Assembly (NCBI GenBank): GCA_040398465.1
Contig: JBBAUA010000012.1
Coordinates: 1 to 64,000, forward strand
Source: UBA7672 sp040398465
Lineage (GTDB): Bacteria > Pseudomonadota > Alphaproteobacteria > Caulobacterales > Hyphomonadaceae
Direction of reading: 5' to 3'
DNA length: 64,000 nucleotides
Below, in pieces: positions 26,101-34,539 of the stretch; positions within the stretch are counted from its first letter, which is position 1; each line of letters begins with the position of its first letter. Position numbers and translations under genes: made by a program. The notes below the pieces were generated by a model. It worked only from the letters and a program-made list of their open reading frames with translations. It was not told the origin of the DNA and ran no database searches.

Positions 26101-26928
26101 ATGGGTAAACGTTCTGCCGTCCGCCGTGTCCGCGCCGAGTTCCAGGGCCGCCGTGACCGTGACGCCGGCGTTCAGCTCAGCGTCATCGAAGGCGGCTGGG
26201 ACCCGTTGGCGGAAGACGAGCGCCATCCCAGAAAACGCAAGCGGGCCCAACCCGCCGCCAACGACCAGGCCTGCCAGCAACGCGAACCACAACGCGACCA
26301 GTCCTACGTCAAGAACGTCGCGCCCAAGACCGAAGGCCAGGCGCGCCTGATGGAATCCATCGATCGCGCCAACCTCGTCCTCGCCCTCGGCCCCGCCGGC
26401 ACGGGCAAGACCTACCTCGCCATCGCCAAGGCCGTCGAAGCCCTGCGCGCCGGGAAGGTTGGCCGCATCGTGCTCTGCCGCCCCGCCGTCGACGCCGGTG
26501 AAAACATCGGCTTTTTGCCGGGAGACATGGAAGAGAAGCTCGCCCCCTATCTCCGCCCGCTCTACGACGCGCTGCAGGACCGCATGTCGGCCAAGCAGGT
26601 GAAGGCGATGATCGCTGAAGGCCAGATCGAGATCGCGTCCGTCGGCTTCATGCGCGGCCGCACGCTCAACAACGCCTTCATCGTGGTCGATGAAGCGCAG
26701 AACTGCACCTATGTGCAGCTCAAGATGATCCTCACCCGCCTCGGCTGGAACTCGAAGATGGTCGTCACCGGCGATCCAGCCCAGTCCGACCTGCTTCCCG
26801 AACTGTCAGGCCTCGCCACCGTCGCCGACCGCATCGAAAGCATGAGCGGCGACATCGGCGTCGTCCGCCTCCAGCAATCCGACGTCGTCCGCCACCCCCT
26901 CGTGGCGCAAATGCTGGACGTGCTGTAG
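26101..26928 (+). CDS. PhoH family ATPase
   Basis: The 275-residue P-loop protein has Walker A GPAGTGKTYLA near residue 101, Walker B IVVDEAQN, and the PhoH pattern (FLPGDMEEKLAPYLRPLYDA, then VVTGDPAQSDL). It belongs to a short PhoH group lacking the KH domain of long forms; the role is thought to be RNA-related. ATG 26101 follows GAGGAGTACC. The upstream in-frame extension crosses a terminator and is not used. Confidence 0.9.
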   Translation: MGKRSAVRRVRAEFQGRRDRDAGVQLSVIEGGWDPLAEDERHPRKRKRAQPAANDQACQQREPQRDQSYVKNVAPKTEGQARLMESIDRANLVLALGPAGTGKTYLAIAKAVEALRAGKVGRIVLCRPAVDAGENIGFLPGDMEEKLAPYLRPLYDALQDRMSAKQVKAMIAEGQIEIASVGFMRGRTLNNAFIVVDEAQNCTYVQLKMILTRLGWNSKMVVTGDPAQSDLLPELSGLATVADRIESMSGDIGVVRLQQSDVVRHPLVAQMLDVL

Positions 26929-26956
26929 CCTCGCACGACGCGCTTTACGCCCAACC

Positions 26957-26994
26957 AGGCCCGGTCCCGCTCTGCGAGGCCGGGCCTTTCGTTT
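26957..26994 (+). terminator. Terminator of phoH
   Basis: AGGCCCGG (26957-26964) pairs with CCGGGCCT (26980-26987) and is followed by TTCGTTT. It starts 28 bases after the phoH stop. Confidence 0.8.
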
Positions 26995-27085
26995 GAGGAT
27001 TGACCGCCCCCAATAGCAACCTCAGGTAGTCCCTACCTTGGGTTGACGTGTCGAGGGAGAGTCACTTGGCCGACAGCGGGTCCAA

Positions 27086-27140
27086 TCCCTTCGGTATCCT
27101 CGATTTCACCGCCGCCAACCCCGACGCGCGACGCGACCCC
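27086..27140. repeat. 55-bp direct repeat copy left of the assembly gap
   Basis: This segment is identical to 27241-27295 on the other side of the 100-N block. The most economical reading is that the two contig ends overlap by 55 bp and were scaffolded instead of merged. Confidence 0.9.
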
Positions 27141-27240
27141 NNNNNNNNNNNNNNNNNNNNNNNNNNNNNNNNNNNNNNNNNNNNNNNNNNNNNNNNNNNN
27201 NNNNNNNNNNNNNNNNNNNNNNNNNNNNNNNNNNNNNNNN
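27141..27240. other. Assembly gap (100 N)
   Basis: Exactly 100 undetermined bases, the usual placeholder for a gap of unknown size. No biological feature can be read here. Confidence 0.99.
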
Positions 27241-27295
27241 TCCCTTCGGTATCCTCGATTTCACCGCCGCCAACCCCGACGCGCGACGCGACCCC
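27241..27295. repeat. 55-bp direct repeat copy right of the assembly gap
   Basis: Second copy of the sequence at 27086-27140, starting at the first base after the N block. Confidence 0.9.
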
Positions 27296-27569
27296 GCGCC
27301 GCCCGCCATCTCGCCTGCGGAGGCGGCGCGCATATCTGCCCGGGAGCGCCACTCGCGCGTCTGGAGGCGCGGCATCTGCTTTCCCGCCTCTATGTCCGCT
27401 TTCCGCACCTCCGAAAGTCCGATTCCGATACGCCGCCACAATGGCGTCGCCTGCCCGGATTTCGTGGTCTTGAGTGGCTGATGGTTAGCGCCAGTAAGTT
27501 CCAGCATTTATGCAAACGCGCCCCGCAACGTGGAACAGCAAGTTGTGACGCAACAGATGCGTCCTTCTC

Positions 27570-27594
27570 GGAACCGTCGCGCGAACGCTCCGTT
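27570..27594 (+). promoter_or_regulatory. EcfG (general stress response) promoter of the glycine-zipper lipoprotein gene
   Basis: GGAAC at 27570-27574 and CGTT at 27591-27594 with exactly 16 bases between match the EcfG consensus. The -10 element is 42 bases before the ATG at 27637, a normal leader length. Confidence 0.65.
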
Positions 27595-27636
27595 TACACC
27601 TCACACAGAGCAATCCCGCCCACATAGGACCGTCCA

Positions 27637-27993
27637 ATGTCCGTTTTCAAAACCACCTTCTGCGCCGCCGTCTCCAGCCTCTCGCTGGTCGCCTGCTCGT
27701 CGATGGACTCGCTGGACCCATCCCAGCGCAATGCAGCAATCGGCGGTGGCCTGGGCGCTCTGGCCGGCGCGGCCATCTCTGACGACGACGTTTCCGGCGC
27801 CCTCATCGGCGGCGCGCTCGGCGCGGCTGTCGGCTACTACACCGGCTGCCAGGAACAGGGCGGCTGCTTTGTCGGCGGCAAGCAGGTCGCGTCGCGCTCC
27901 GACCTCGTCTACGATCAGAACGGCCGCAGGTATTACTACGTGGATCGCAACTCCGGCCGCACCTACTGGGAAAACGGCGAGTTCCGCGGCTAG
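27637..27993 (+). CDS. Glycine-zipper lipoprotein
   Basis: The 118-residue protein has a lipoprotein signal (MSVFKTTFCAAVSSLSLVAC) and a Gly/Ala zipper (AAIGGGLGALAGAAI, then ALIGGALGAAVGYY) like the 17-kDa antigen and YMGG families. A C-terminal YDQNGRRYYYVDRNSGRTYW follows. It is probably anchored in the outer membrane or periplasm. An exact EcfG promoter precedes it and a terminator follows, which makes it a likely stress-induced single gene. Confidence 0.75.
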   Translation: MSVFKTTFCAAVSSLSLVACSSMDSLDPSQRNAAIGGGLGALAGAAISDDDVSGALIGGALGAAVGYYTGCQEQGGCFVGGKQVASRSDLVYDQNGRRYYYVDRNSGRTYWENGEFRG

Positions 27994-28023
27994 CCTTTAC
28001 GGGCTCAACAGGATTTCGGCAGG

Positions 28024-28054
28024 CGCCGCTCTTCCGAGCGGCGTCTTTCGTTTT
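28024..28054 (+). terminator. Terminator of the glycine-zipper gene
   Basis: CGCCGCTC (28024-28031) pairs with GAGCGGCG (28036-28043) with a TTCC loop, followed by TCTTTCGTTTT. A textbook intrinsic terminator 30 bases after the stop. Confidence 0.85.
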
Positions 28055-28111
28055 GGCGATTGAGCTTCCCAAGCAGCCGTCGCATCCTCGTGGATCGGAT
28101 GTGGAGGGACT

Positions 28112-29035
28112 ATGAGAAGCCTGATTGCTTTTGCCGCGTTGGCCATCGCCGCTTGCCAGTCGCCGCCCGCCACGATCACCAGCACCATCCCGCCGCCGCC
28201 CGAAGGCAATACCCCGTCCCCGGCTGAAGTGATCGCCGCCTCGAAGCCAGCGGAATGGCGTGCGCTCGATCCCGAGAACACCCTCTACATGGACTTCCCC
28301 GAAGGCCGCGTCGTCATCGAGATGGCCCCGCAGTTCGCGCCCAACCACGTCGCAAACGTGAAAGCCCTCTCCCGCGAAGGCTTCTTCGCCAACGGCGCGG
28401 TCACCCGCGTGCAGGACAATTTCGTCACGCAGTGGGCGCAAGCCGCAGACCCGGCGCGCCCGCCGAAGGTCGGCGTCGAGAAGCTGAATGCTGAATTCAC
28501 CCTGCCCCGCGTCGCCATCGCCAACTTTGATGTCCTGCCCGATCCCGACACCTACGCCGACGAGGTCGGCTACATCAACGGCATGACCGCCGCGCGCGAC
28601 GCCGCCAGCGTCTGGCTCACCCACTGCTACGGCATGGTCGGCGTCGGCCGCGAGAATGACGAGAACTCTGGCGGCGGCACGGAACTCTACGTCATCATCG
28701 GCCACAGCCCACGCAATCTCGACCGCCAGCTCACCATGCTTGGCCGCGTCGTGCAGGGCATGGAGATCATGTCCGCTTTCCCGCGAGGCACAGGCGACGC
28801 CGGCTTCTACAAGACGCCGGCCGAATACCGCCGCTATGCCGACATCAAGGTCGCCGCCGACGTCCCCGTCGCCCAGCGCACCAATCTTGAAGTGATGCGC
28901 ACCGACAGCGCATCATTCGCCACACTGGTGAACTCGCGCCGCTGGCGGAAGGACGACTTCTACACCAAGCCCGTCGGCCGCATCGGCCTGTGCAACATCA
29001 CGGCCCCGGTGCGCCCGGTAAATCCGGCATCCTGA
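28112..29035 (+). CDS. Cyclophilin-type peptidyl-prolyl isomerase, lipoprotein
   Basis: The 307-residue protein starts with a lipoprotein signal (MRSLIAFAALAIAAC), so it lies in the periplasm. The cyclophilin core shows VVIEMAPQFAPNHVANVKAL, GAVTRVQDNFVTQWA (binding region) and ELYVIIGHSPRNLDRQLTML with GRVVQGM. It is longer than minimal cyclophilins because of an insert and C-terminal extension. It should assist folding of exported proteins. Its last 38 bases overlap the convergent membrane-protein gene. Confidence 0.85.
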   Translation: MRSLIAFAALAIAACQSPPATITSTIPPPPEGNTPSPAEVIAASKPAEWRALDPENTLYMDFPEGRVVIEMAPQFAPNHVANVKALSREGFFANGAVTRVQDNFVTQWAQAADPARPPKVGVEKLNAEFTLPRVAIANFDVLPDPDTYADEVGYINGMTAARDAASVWLTHCYGMVGVGRENDENSGGGTELYVIIGHSPRNLDRQLTMLGRVVQGMEIMSAFPRGTGDAGFYKTPAEYRRYADIKVAADVPVAQRTNLEVMRTDSASFATLVNSRRWRKDDFYTKPVGRIGLCNITAPVRPVNPAS

Positions 29036-29583
29036 ATTCCGGCATCCTGAATTCCGGCCGTTCCGGCATCGGATCGGGAACGCCGCTCGGCAGCGGCGTC
29101 AGCACCTGCGGGCGCGGAGGATCGACCACATCGCGGAACAGGTAGCCAAGCCCCAGCATCACGCCGAGAATGAACGTCGCGATCAGCGCCAGCACCAGCG
29201 GCCTCACCACCCGCTGAACAAACGCTTCGAACGCCGCCATGCCGCCATCGGCGGTCTCATCGCGCGTGGTGATCAACGCCCACAGGCTGAGGCCCGCCAG
29301 CACCGTGGCCGACCGGAATGGCCAGCGCCAGCAACCCAGCCTCGATCCAGAGAATCCACCGCGCCCACGGAATTCGCCTCAGGATCCCGATGCCGCCGGC
29401 GAAGGACGGCAGGAAATACACGACCGACAGCAGCCCCAGCCCTCCGCCGAAGAATGCAAACTCATCGTCATAGGCCGGATCACGCGCCATGGCGTAGGCG
29501 AGCAGAAGGGCCGCCAGCGCGCCGAGGCCCGCGCCCCCGAACACGATATGGCTCCATGCCAGGATCTTCAGCCGAGACTTCAC
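28998..29583 (-). pseudogene. Four-segment membrane protein gene interrupted by a one-base frameshift
   Basis: Two overlapping frames read as one protein if one G of the pair at 29306-29307 is removed. The first runs from GTG 29583 (VKSRLKILAWSHIVFGG) to LLALAIPVG. The second continues TVLAGLSLWALITTRDE, then a fourth membrane segment, and ends in a Pro-rich tail with a duplicated PEFRM. A GAGGGGG ribosome-binding site precedes the GTG. The joined protein would have about 195 residues, four membrane segments and no recognised family. The shift may be a sequencing error in this draft or a true mutation. Confidence 0.7.
29026..29055. repeat. 15-bp tandem duplication in the overlap of two convergent genes
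   Basis: GGCATCCTGAATTCC occurs twice in direct tandem (29026-29040 and 29041-29055). On the minus strand it encodes the doubled PEFRM; on the plus strand the first copy contains the cyclophilin stop codon. Confidence 0.8.
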
Positions 29584-29722
29584 GCTGGCCCCCTCGCATG
29601 CGTCGTTATGATTGCAAGGCTTTGTGCGCAACCGTGTCGCCGGCAAACAGGACCCAAAAAGACCCGTGCAAGCCGTGACCTTGCGCGGTATGAGAGGCCA
29701 ACCACCGATAACGAGGCCCGCC

Positions 29723-30235
29723 ATGGACGTTCAGATTTCCACCCTGATCAAGGACGCCAGCACGCAGACGCTCGGCTCGCTTTGCGCCATCCTCAAGAAG
29801 GGCGCGGACCACGCCGCGGCGCTGAAGTTCCCCGAAGAGGTCCTCCTCAACTACCGCCTCTTCCCCGACATGTTCCCGCTCTCGCGCCAGGTGCAGATCG
29901 CAACCGACACCATGACGCGCGGCGCCGCCCGGCTCGCCGGCACGGACCTCCCGTCTTTCCCGGACGTCGAGACATCCTTCGCTCAGCTGATCGACCGCAC
30001 GCAGAAGGCCAACGCCTATGTTCAGGCTGCCTCCGCCGAAGCGATGGACGGCCGCTGCAAGACCATCATCAACATTCCCGTTGGCGGCGGACAGGAAATG
30101 CCGATGACCTGCACCACCTACCTGCAGTCCTTCGTCTTCCCCAACCTCTACTTCCACGCCGCAACCGCCTACAACATCCTCCGCCACAACGGCGTCGCCC
30201 TCGGCAAGCGTGACTACCTTCGCCCGCCGGGCTGA
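29723..30235 (+). CDS. DUF1993 family protein
   Basis: The 170-residue protein has DUF1993 signatures: LPSFPDVETSFAQLIDRTQK, VFPNLYFHAATAYNILRHNG and VALGKRDYL. This is a DinB/YfiT-like four-helix fold, often with a metal site; the function is unknown. A second member lies at 60389-60895 on the other strand. ATG 29723 is the family start; upstream sequence in frame is not coding. Confidence 0.8.
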   Translation: MDVQISTLIKDASTQTLGSLCAILKKGADHAAALKFPEEVLLNYRLFPDMFPLSRQVQIATDTMTRGAARLAGTDLPSFPDVETSFAQLIDRTQKANAYVQAASAEAMDGRCKTIINIPVGGGQEMPMTCTTYLQSFVFPNLYFHAATAYNILRHNGVALGKRDYLRPPG

Positions 30236-30289
30236 CGCCAAACCGTCATGGATGTGCAATAGAACCACCGCGCGTCGCGGAGTTCATGC

Positions 30290-31912
30290 ATGGTTCTTGT
30301 TGTTGATCGCCGTCGCCTGCTTGCCGCGAGTGGCGCTGGCCTTCTCGCCGCCGTGCTCCCCGGCCGCGCCTTCGCGCAGCCATCGCGCGGCTTCACCCAT
30401 GGCGTCGCCTCCGGCGAGCCCTCTCAGACCAGCGTCGTCCTCTGGACGCGCTATGTCGCACCATCGCCGGTCCGGCTGCGCCTTGAGATCGCCGACGATC
30501 CCGCCTTCCAGCGTATCGTCCTCACCGGCGAGGCCGAAGCTTCGCCTGCAACCGACTGCTGCGCCCGCGCCATTGCAGAGGGCCTCGCACCGGGCCGCTG
30601 GTATCATTACCGCTTCATCGCTCCCGATGGACAGGCCTCCCATATCGGCCGCACGCGCACCCTGCCCGACGGCGACACCGACAGCTTCCGCATCGCCGTC
30701 TTCTCATGCGCCAACGGCACGTCGGGATGGTTCAACGCCTACGCCCACGCTGCCGCCCGCGACGACATCGACCTCGCCATCCACACCGGCGACTACATCT
30801 ACGAATCTCCCCTCACCCGCGCCGACGCACAACCCGGCATCGCCGCCCAGCGCGCTCTCGCGCCCCTGCACGAGATCGTCACGCGCGCCGACTACCGCCA
30901 GCGCTACGCCTCCTACCGCCTCGACCCCGATCTCGCCGAGCTTCACCGCCGGCTCCCGATGATCGCTGTGTGGGACGATCACGAGACCGCCAACAACAGC
31001 TGGCGCGATGGCGCGAGCGCACACGACCCCGCCACCGAAGGCCCATGGACTGCACGCCGCGACGCCGGCATGCGCGTCTGGCGCGAATGGATGCCCGTGC
31101 GCGGCGACTGGTATGGCAGCCATCGCATCGGTAATCTCGCCACGCTCTTCCGCCTCGAAACCCGCCTGCTTGGCCGCTCGCAGCAGCTCGACGACGATCT
31201 CGACGCCATCTTCGAGAAGGGCGCGACGCGACCGGCGCTCGACGCTTTCGGCGCCGGCCCGCTGGCCGATCCCGCACGCGCGATGATGGACAACCAGCAG
31301 GAAGCCTGGCTCGCCAGCGGCATGCGCACATCCGTCGCCTCCGGCCAGAAATGGCAACTTCTCATCCAGCAGGTCATCATGGGCGCGCTCCTTTTCCCGC
31401 GCCCCAACACAGCATGGTTCAAGGGCGCTGCCCCACCGGAACTGATGGCTGAACTCCAACGTCGCGCCGCCGCGCTCGACGCCGGCCTGCCCTACTCACT
31501 CGACAAATGGGACGGCTATCCCGCCGCGCGCCAGCGCCTCTACGACAGCGCCCGCACCGCCGGCGCCAACCTCGTCACGCTCACCGGCGACAGCCACAAC
31601 GCCTGGGCCTTCGACCTTGCCGACAAGGCCGGCCGCATCGGCGTCGAATTCGCCGGCCAGAGCGTGTCCTCCTACGGCTTCGAACGCCGCTTCAATGGCG
31701 ACGCCGCCCGCCTGGCCGCCGATTTCGTCGCAACCAACCCCAACCTCAAATGGATGGACAGCAGCCAGCGCGGCTACCTCACCCTCGACATCCGCAAGGA
31801 CCGTATCGACACGGAGTACGTGTTCGTTCCCGCCGCGGGCGGGCGCTCGGTCGCGGAGACGGGCCGCAAGAAGCTCAGCGTCGCGCACGGAGCGCGGAGG
31901 CTGGAGGTTTAG
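30290..31912 (+). CDS. phoD: PhoD-like alkaline phosphatase/phosphodiesterase
   Basis: The 540-residue protein opens with a Tat-type signal (DRRRLLAASGAGLLAAVLPG), as PhoD does. An N-terminal Ig-like domain (GVASGEPSQTSVVLWTRY) is followed by a metallophosphatase domain: FSCANGTSGW, IHTGDYIYES, VWDDHETANNSW and LTGDSHNAWAFDL, which carry the Fe/Ca ligands. It hydrolyses phosphate esters in the periplasm during phosphate need. Its stop overlaps the convergent phytase-like gene by four bases. Confidence 0.9.
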   Translation: MVLVVDRRRLLAASGAGLLAAVLPGRAFAQPSRGFTHGVASGEPSQTSVVLWTRYVAPSPVRLRLEIADDPAFQRIVLTGEAEASPATDCCARAIAEGLAPGRWYHYRFIAPDGQASHIGRTRTLPDGDTDSFRIAVFSCANGTSGWFNAYAHAAARDDIDLAIHTGDYIYESPLTRADAQPGIAAQRALAPLHEIVTRADYRQRYASYRLDPDLAELHRRLPMIAVWDDHETANNSWRDGASAHDPATEGPWTARRDAGMRVWREWMPVRGDWYGSHRIGNLATLFRLETRLLGRSQQLDDDLDAIFEKGATRPALDAFGAGPLADPARAMMDNQQEAWLASGMRTSVASGQKWQLLIQQVIMGALLFPRPNTAWFKGAAPPELMAELQRRAAALDAGLPYSLDKWDGYPAARQRLYDSARTAGANLVTLTGDSHNAWAFDLADKAGRIGVEFAGQSVSSYGFERRFNGDAARLAADFVATNPNLKWMDSSQRGYLTLDIRKDRIDTEYVFVPAAGGRSVAETGRKKLSVAHGARRLEV

Positions 31913-33015
31913 GGCGCATCGATACGGACGCGCCAGAACTCCGTGCCCGCTCGCTCGACTCCGAAATCGCTATCCGACACCAACAGGATCTCCGACGCAC
32001 ACAGCAGCGCCATGCCCTCCATGTCCGGCCCAACTTCCGGATGCTCATCGCTGGAAAACAGCAGCGTCTTCTCCGGCAACCGCGAAAGCTCAACGCGATA
32101 GATCTTCGTCGTATGTGAAATGCGCTCAAGCACAACCAGCGTATCCTCGCCCGCCCAAGCAAACTCGCAAATCTTTAGGTCGCCAAGCCCGACAGCCCGC
32201 CGCGCCGCATCGCGCTCGAAACTCGAGGCGACGTCGAACGGGTAGCGCCACTCCGCGACAAGCGCGCCATTGCGCGCATCGAGCTTCCACACAGGCGCGG
32301 CGGTCTCTACCTCACCCGACAACGCGCTCTGGAATCCGAGATACAGCCACCTGCCATCGGGCGAGGCGCATAGCGCCTCGAACCCACGGTTCGGTCTGCG
32401 CCGCGTGCACCGCGCAGGCAGGACGCCCCTCGCCGGAAGGTCCGGATGCGAAAGCTCAGCCTCGCGTCCCGCCGCCACCCAACGTTCCGACACGACGCCA
32501 TGGCTGCTCACGACAAGTGTTGAAGGTCCATACTCTTCCGCAACGAGAAACGAGCCATCTGGCATCGCCGCGAGCGCCTCGCTGTCGGCGCCCAGCGTGT
32601 CAGGCGCGAGCCGGCTGCCTGCGATGTCGAAGATCGGCTCCATCGCGCCGCCGGGCAACGCAACGCCGGTCAGCCGTGCGCCGCTGAGCGTAACCAGCGG
32701 AATGCGCCGCAATGCGTTAACAGCGTCGTCGATAACGCGCAGCTCGACAATCTCGGGCCCGGCCTGGGAAATCGGCATTATCTTGGCGCCCGGGATGCCG
32801 CGCAACGGCGCAAACCGCGACAGGCCATAGTCATCGATCGCCTGTGATGGAAAAAGATTAGGCCCACGATCGGTGATAGCGAACAGCGCGCCATCGCTCG
32901 CGCGCCGCGACAATCCAGACCCCAGCCCCAGCGTCAGCTGCAGTGTTGCGCCGCCAAGGTCGATCGGATCAAGCTGCACATCGTTCCACGCCAGCCGCTC
33001 GACCCGCGCGGCCAC
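31909..33015 (-). CDS. Esterase-like activity of phytase family protein
   Basis: The 368-residue beta-propeller-like protein has the family patterns LFAITDRGPN, DSEALAAMPDGSFLVAEEYGPS, RGFEALCASPDGRWLYLGFQ and PDMEGMALL. Members are often secreted, but here no signal peptide is visible from the GTG start at 33015. That GTG directly follows the TAG of the upstream gene, so it is the last gene of the four-gene leftward operon. The activity is unproven. Confidence 0.75.
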   Translation of the reverse strand: MAARVERLAWNDVQLDPIDLGGATLQLTLGLGSGLSRRASDGALFAITDRGPNLFPSQAIDDYGLSRFAPLRGIPGAKIMPISQAGPEIVELRVIDDAVNALRRIPLVTLSGARLTGVALPGGAMEPIFDIAGSRLAPDTLGADSEALAAMPDGSFLVAEEYGPSTLVVSSHGVVSERWVAAGREAELSHPDLPARGVLPARCTRRRPNRGFEALCASPDGRWLYLGFQSALSGEVETAAPVWKLDARNGALVAEWRYPFDVASSFERDAARRAVGLGDLKICEFAWAGEDTLVVLERISHTTKIYRVELSRLPEKTLLFSSDEHPEVGPDMEGMALLCASEILLVSDSDFGVERAGTEFWRVRIDAP

Positions 33016-34539
33016 CTAGAACCGCCCACCCGTCTTGAACCCGCCGCCGCCCATCCGGCCGCCGGTCTTGAAACCACCACCGCCGCGCGAGCCGCCGCCG
33101 CCAAATCCACCGCCGCCCCAGCCGCCGCCACCCCAGCGGCTGCCGCGCGTCGCCGCCTTGATCACCTCGCCGAGAATCACGCCCGCAATCACATCACCGC
33201 CGACATTGCGCCCACGACGCGGCCCGCCGAAATAGTCGTCGTCGCTGCGGGGAGCCTGACGCACCGTCGCCTTGATCGCGCGCCACAGCGCCTCGCCGTC
33301 TGGCGATGGCCCCTTGCCATACGCCTCGATTGCCGCTTCGAAGGCTGGCCTCAGCAGCATGACGTAAGGGCTATCCAGCCCCGCCTCCTTGAACCGCCGC
33401 CTTACCTGCTCCAGCGTCTCCGCGCCCGCACGCCGCCGCGCCGGCAGCGCCTCGACGCCGCGCCAGTTCACCTCCATCTGCAGCTCTTCCGTGCGCAGCT
33501 TGATCAGCGCCTCGACCACGCGGTCATCGTCCGTCGTCGTCGTCTCCGCCGCCAGAACTTTCAGATCCGGGAAGCTCGCCTGCGCCAGCCCCTCTTCCAG
33601 CACGCGTCTTGCTTTCTCCTGCGGCCCTGCATCGCCACTCGCCGCCTGCTCCTGCTGGCGGCGCAGGTCCGCGTGCCGCGCCTCCGCTTCGGTCAGGGCA
33701 ACATCCAGCGCCTTCAGCTTGTCCTTCACCGCCGACAACTCCGCCGACAGCTTCCCCGCTCCACGCGCCTCCAGCGCCTGCGCCTCGAACCGTTCGATCG
33801 CTGCCTGCGCTTCGGCCTCCTCGAGCCGCATATTCGCCATGTGCTCGGCGATGCGATCCGGCAGCTCAATCAGCCGCGCATAGTTCAGGTACGCCTGGTC
33901 ATACCCGCACAGCCGCGCGACCCAGTTGTCCAGCGCGCGCGACATGCCGCCCCTGTCATACTCCGGCGTACGGAACTTCCGCTCCCACAGATACGAGAAG
34001 AGCGGGTCAGCCTCATATGGCTTGCGCTTCTCGTCGCGATCCGTCTTCGCCAGCTCCAGCTTCTGCTCGGCGCGCACCGACACCGACCGCGCCTCCTCGA
34101 ACGCCTGCTTCAGCGCGATATAGCCAGGATCGGTCTGCACCGCCGCCTCGGTCTCCGTCACCAGCGTCTCATACGCATTCAGCGCCGCATCGACCTCGAC
34201 CTCGCCCGCGCGCCGCATCGCCTCGGCGTCCTTCAGCTTGGCTTCCGCCGCCGCAACCTCGCCATCGATCCGCGCTGTGAACGCCTCATGCTCCGTCAGA
34301 AGCCGCGCCGCTTCCTTCTCCGCGGCCGACAGCGAGTCCGTCGCCTCCACCTTGATGACGTCGAGCCGCATCGCCGCCAGTTCGCGATAGCCTTCCGCCT
34401 TCAGCCGCGCGAGATCGGCGCGCCGCCGCGCATGCGACTCCGCCCCGCGCGCCGCCGCATCGAACTCCTCGCGCGCGCCCGCCGTCAGCGAGTCCAGCCT
34501 GTGCAGCGCATCGCGCCCGGTTGTGAGATCGTCTACCAT
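33016..34539 (-). CDS. Coiled-coil protein with glycine-rich C-terminus
   Basis: The 507-residue protein is mostly long heptad-rich helices (AEKEAARLLTEHEAFTARID, LEEAEAQAAIERFEAQALEA). A central conserved-looking stretch (FSYLWERKFRTPEYDRGGM) follows, then a 60-residue tail of GGGG with W, F, R and K (GGGGWGGGGFGGGGSRGGGG). The tail resembles those of TPM/YgcG proteins. Its start overlaps the DUF6384-like gene by 7 bases, indicating tight coupling. Function unknown; it probably belongs with the TelA-like protein. Confidence 0.65.
   Translation of the reverse strand: MVDDLTTGRDALHRLDSLTAGAREEFDAAARGAESHARRRADLARLKAEGYRELAAMRLDVIKVEATDSLSAAEKEAARLLTEHEAFTARIDGEVAAAEAKLKDAEAMRRAGEVEVDAALNAYETLVTETEAAVQTDPGYIALKQAFEEARSVSVRAEQKLELAKTDRDEKRKPYEADPLFSYLWERKFRTPEYDRGGMSRALDNWVARLCGYDQAYLNYARLIELPDRIAEHMANMRLEEAEAQAAIERFEAQALEARGAGKLSAELSAVKDKLKALDVALTEAEARHADLRRQQEQAASGDAGPQEKARRVLEEGLAQASFPDLKVLAAETTTTDDDRVVEALIKLRTEELQMEVNWRGVEALPARRRAGAETLEQVRRRFKEAGLDSPYVMLLRPAFEAAIEAYGKGPSPDGEALWRAIKATVRQAPRSDDDYFGGPRRGRNVGGDVIAGVILGEVIKAATRGSRWGGGGWGGGGFGGGGSRGGGGFKTGGRMGGGGFKTGGRF

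Larger units (their letters stand above)
27048..27510 (+). pseudogene. Cytochrome P450 C-terminal remnant, frameshifted and split by the assembly gap
   Basis: Downstream of the N stretch, one frame reads RHLACGGGAHICPGAPLARL then EARHLLSRLYVRFP and, near 27470, FRGLEWLMV. This is the P450 haem-binding region (FGxGxHxCxG with the ligand Cys) through to the usual C-terminus. The preceding P450-like text (DFTAANPDARRDP) is in a different frame, so a frameshift separates them. No N-terminal P450 domain is present. The haem signature lacks its usual Phe (ACGGG). Only about 100 residues remain, so the enzyme cannot be functional. Confidence 0.7.

Noticed and set aside
25857..26108. Frame of 83 residues upstream of phoH
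   Set aside because: It crosses the intrinsic terminator at 26005 and is Pro/Ser/Arg-rich without any motif. The interval is better explained as an RNA or leader.
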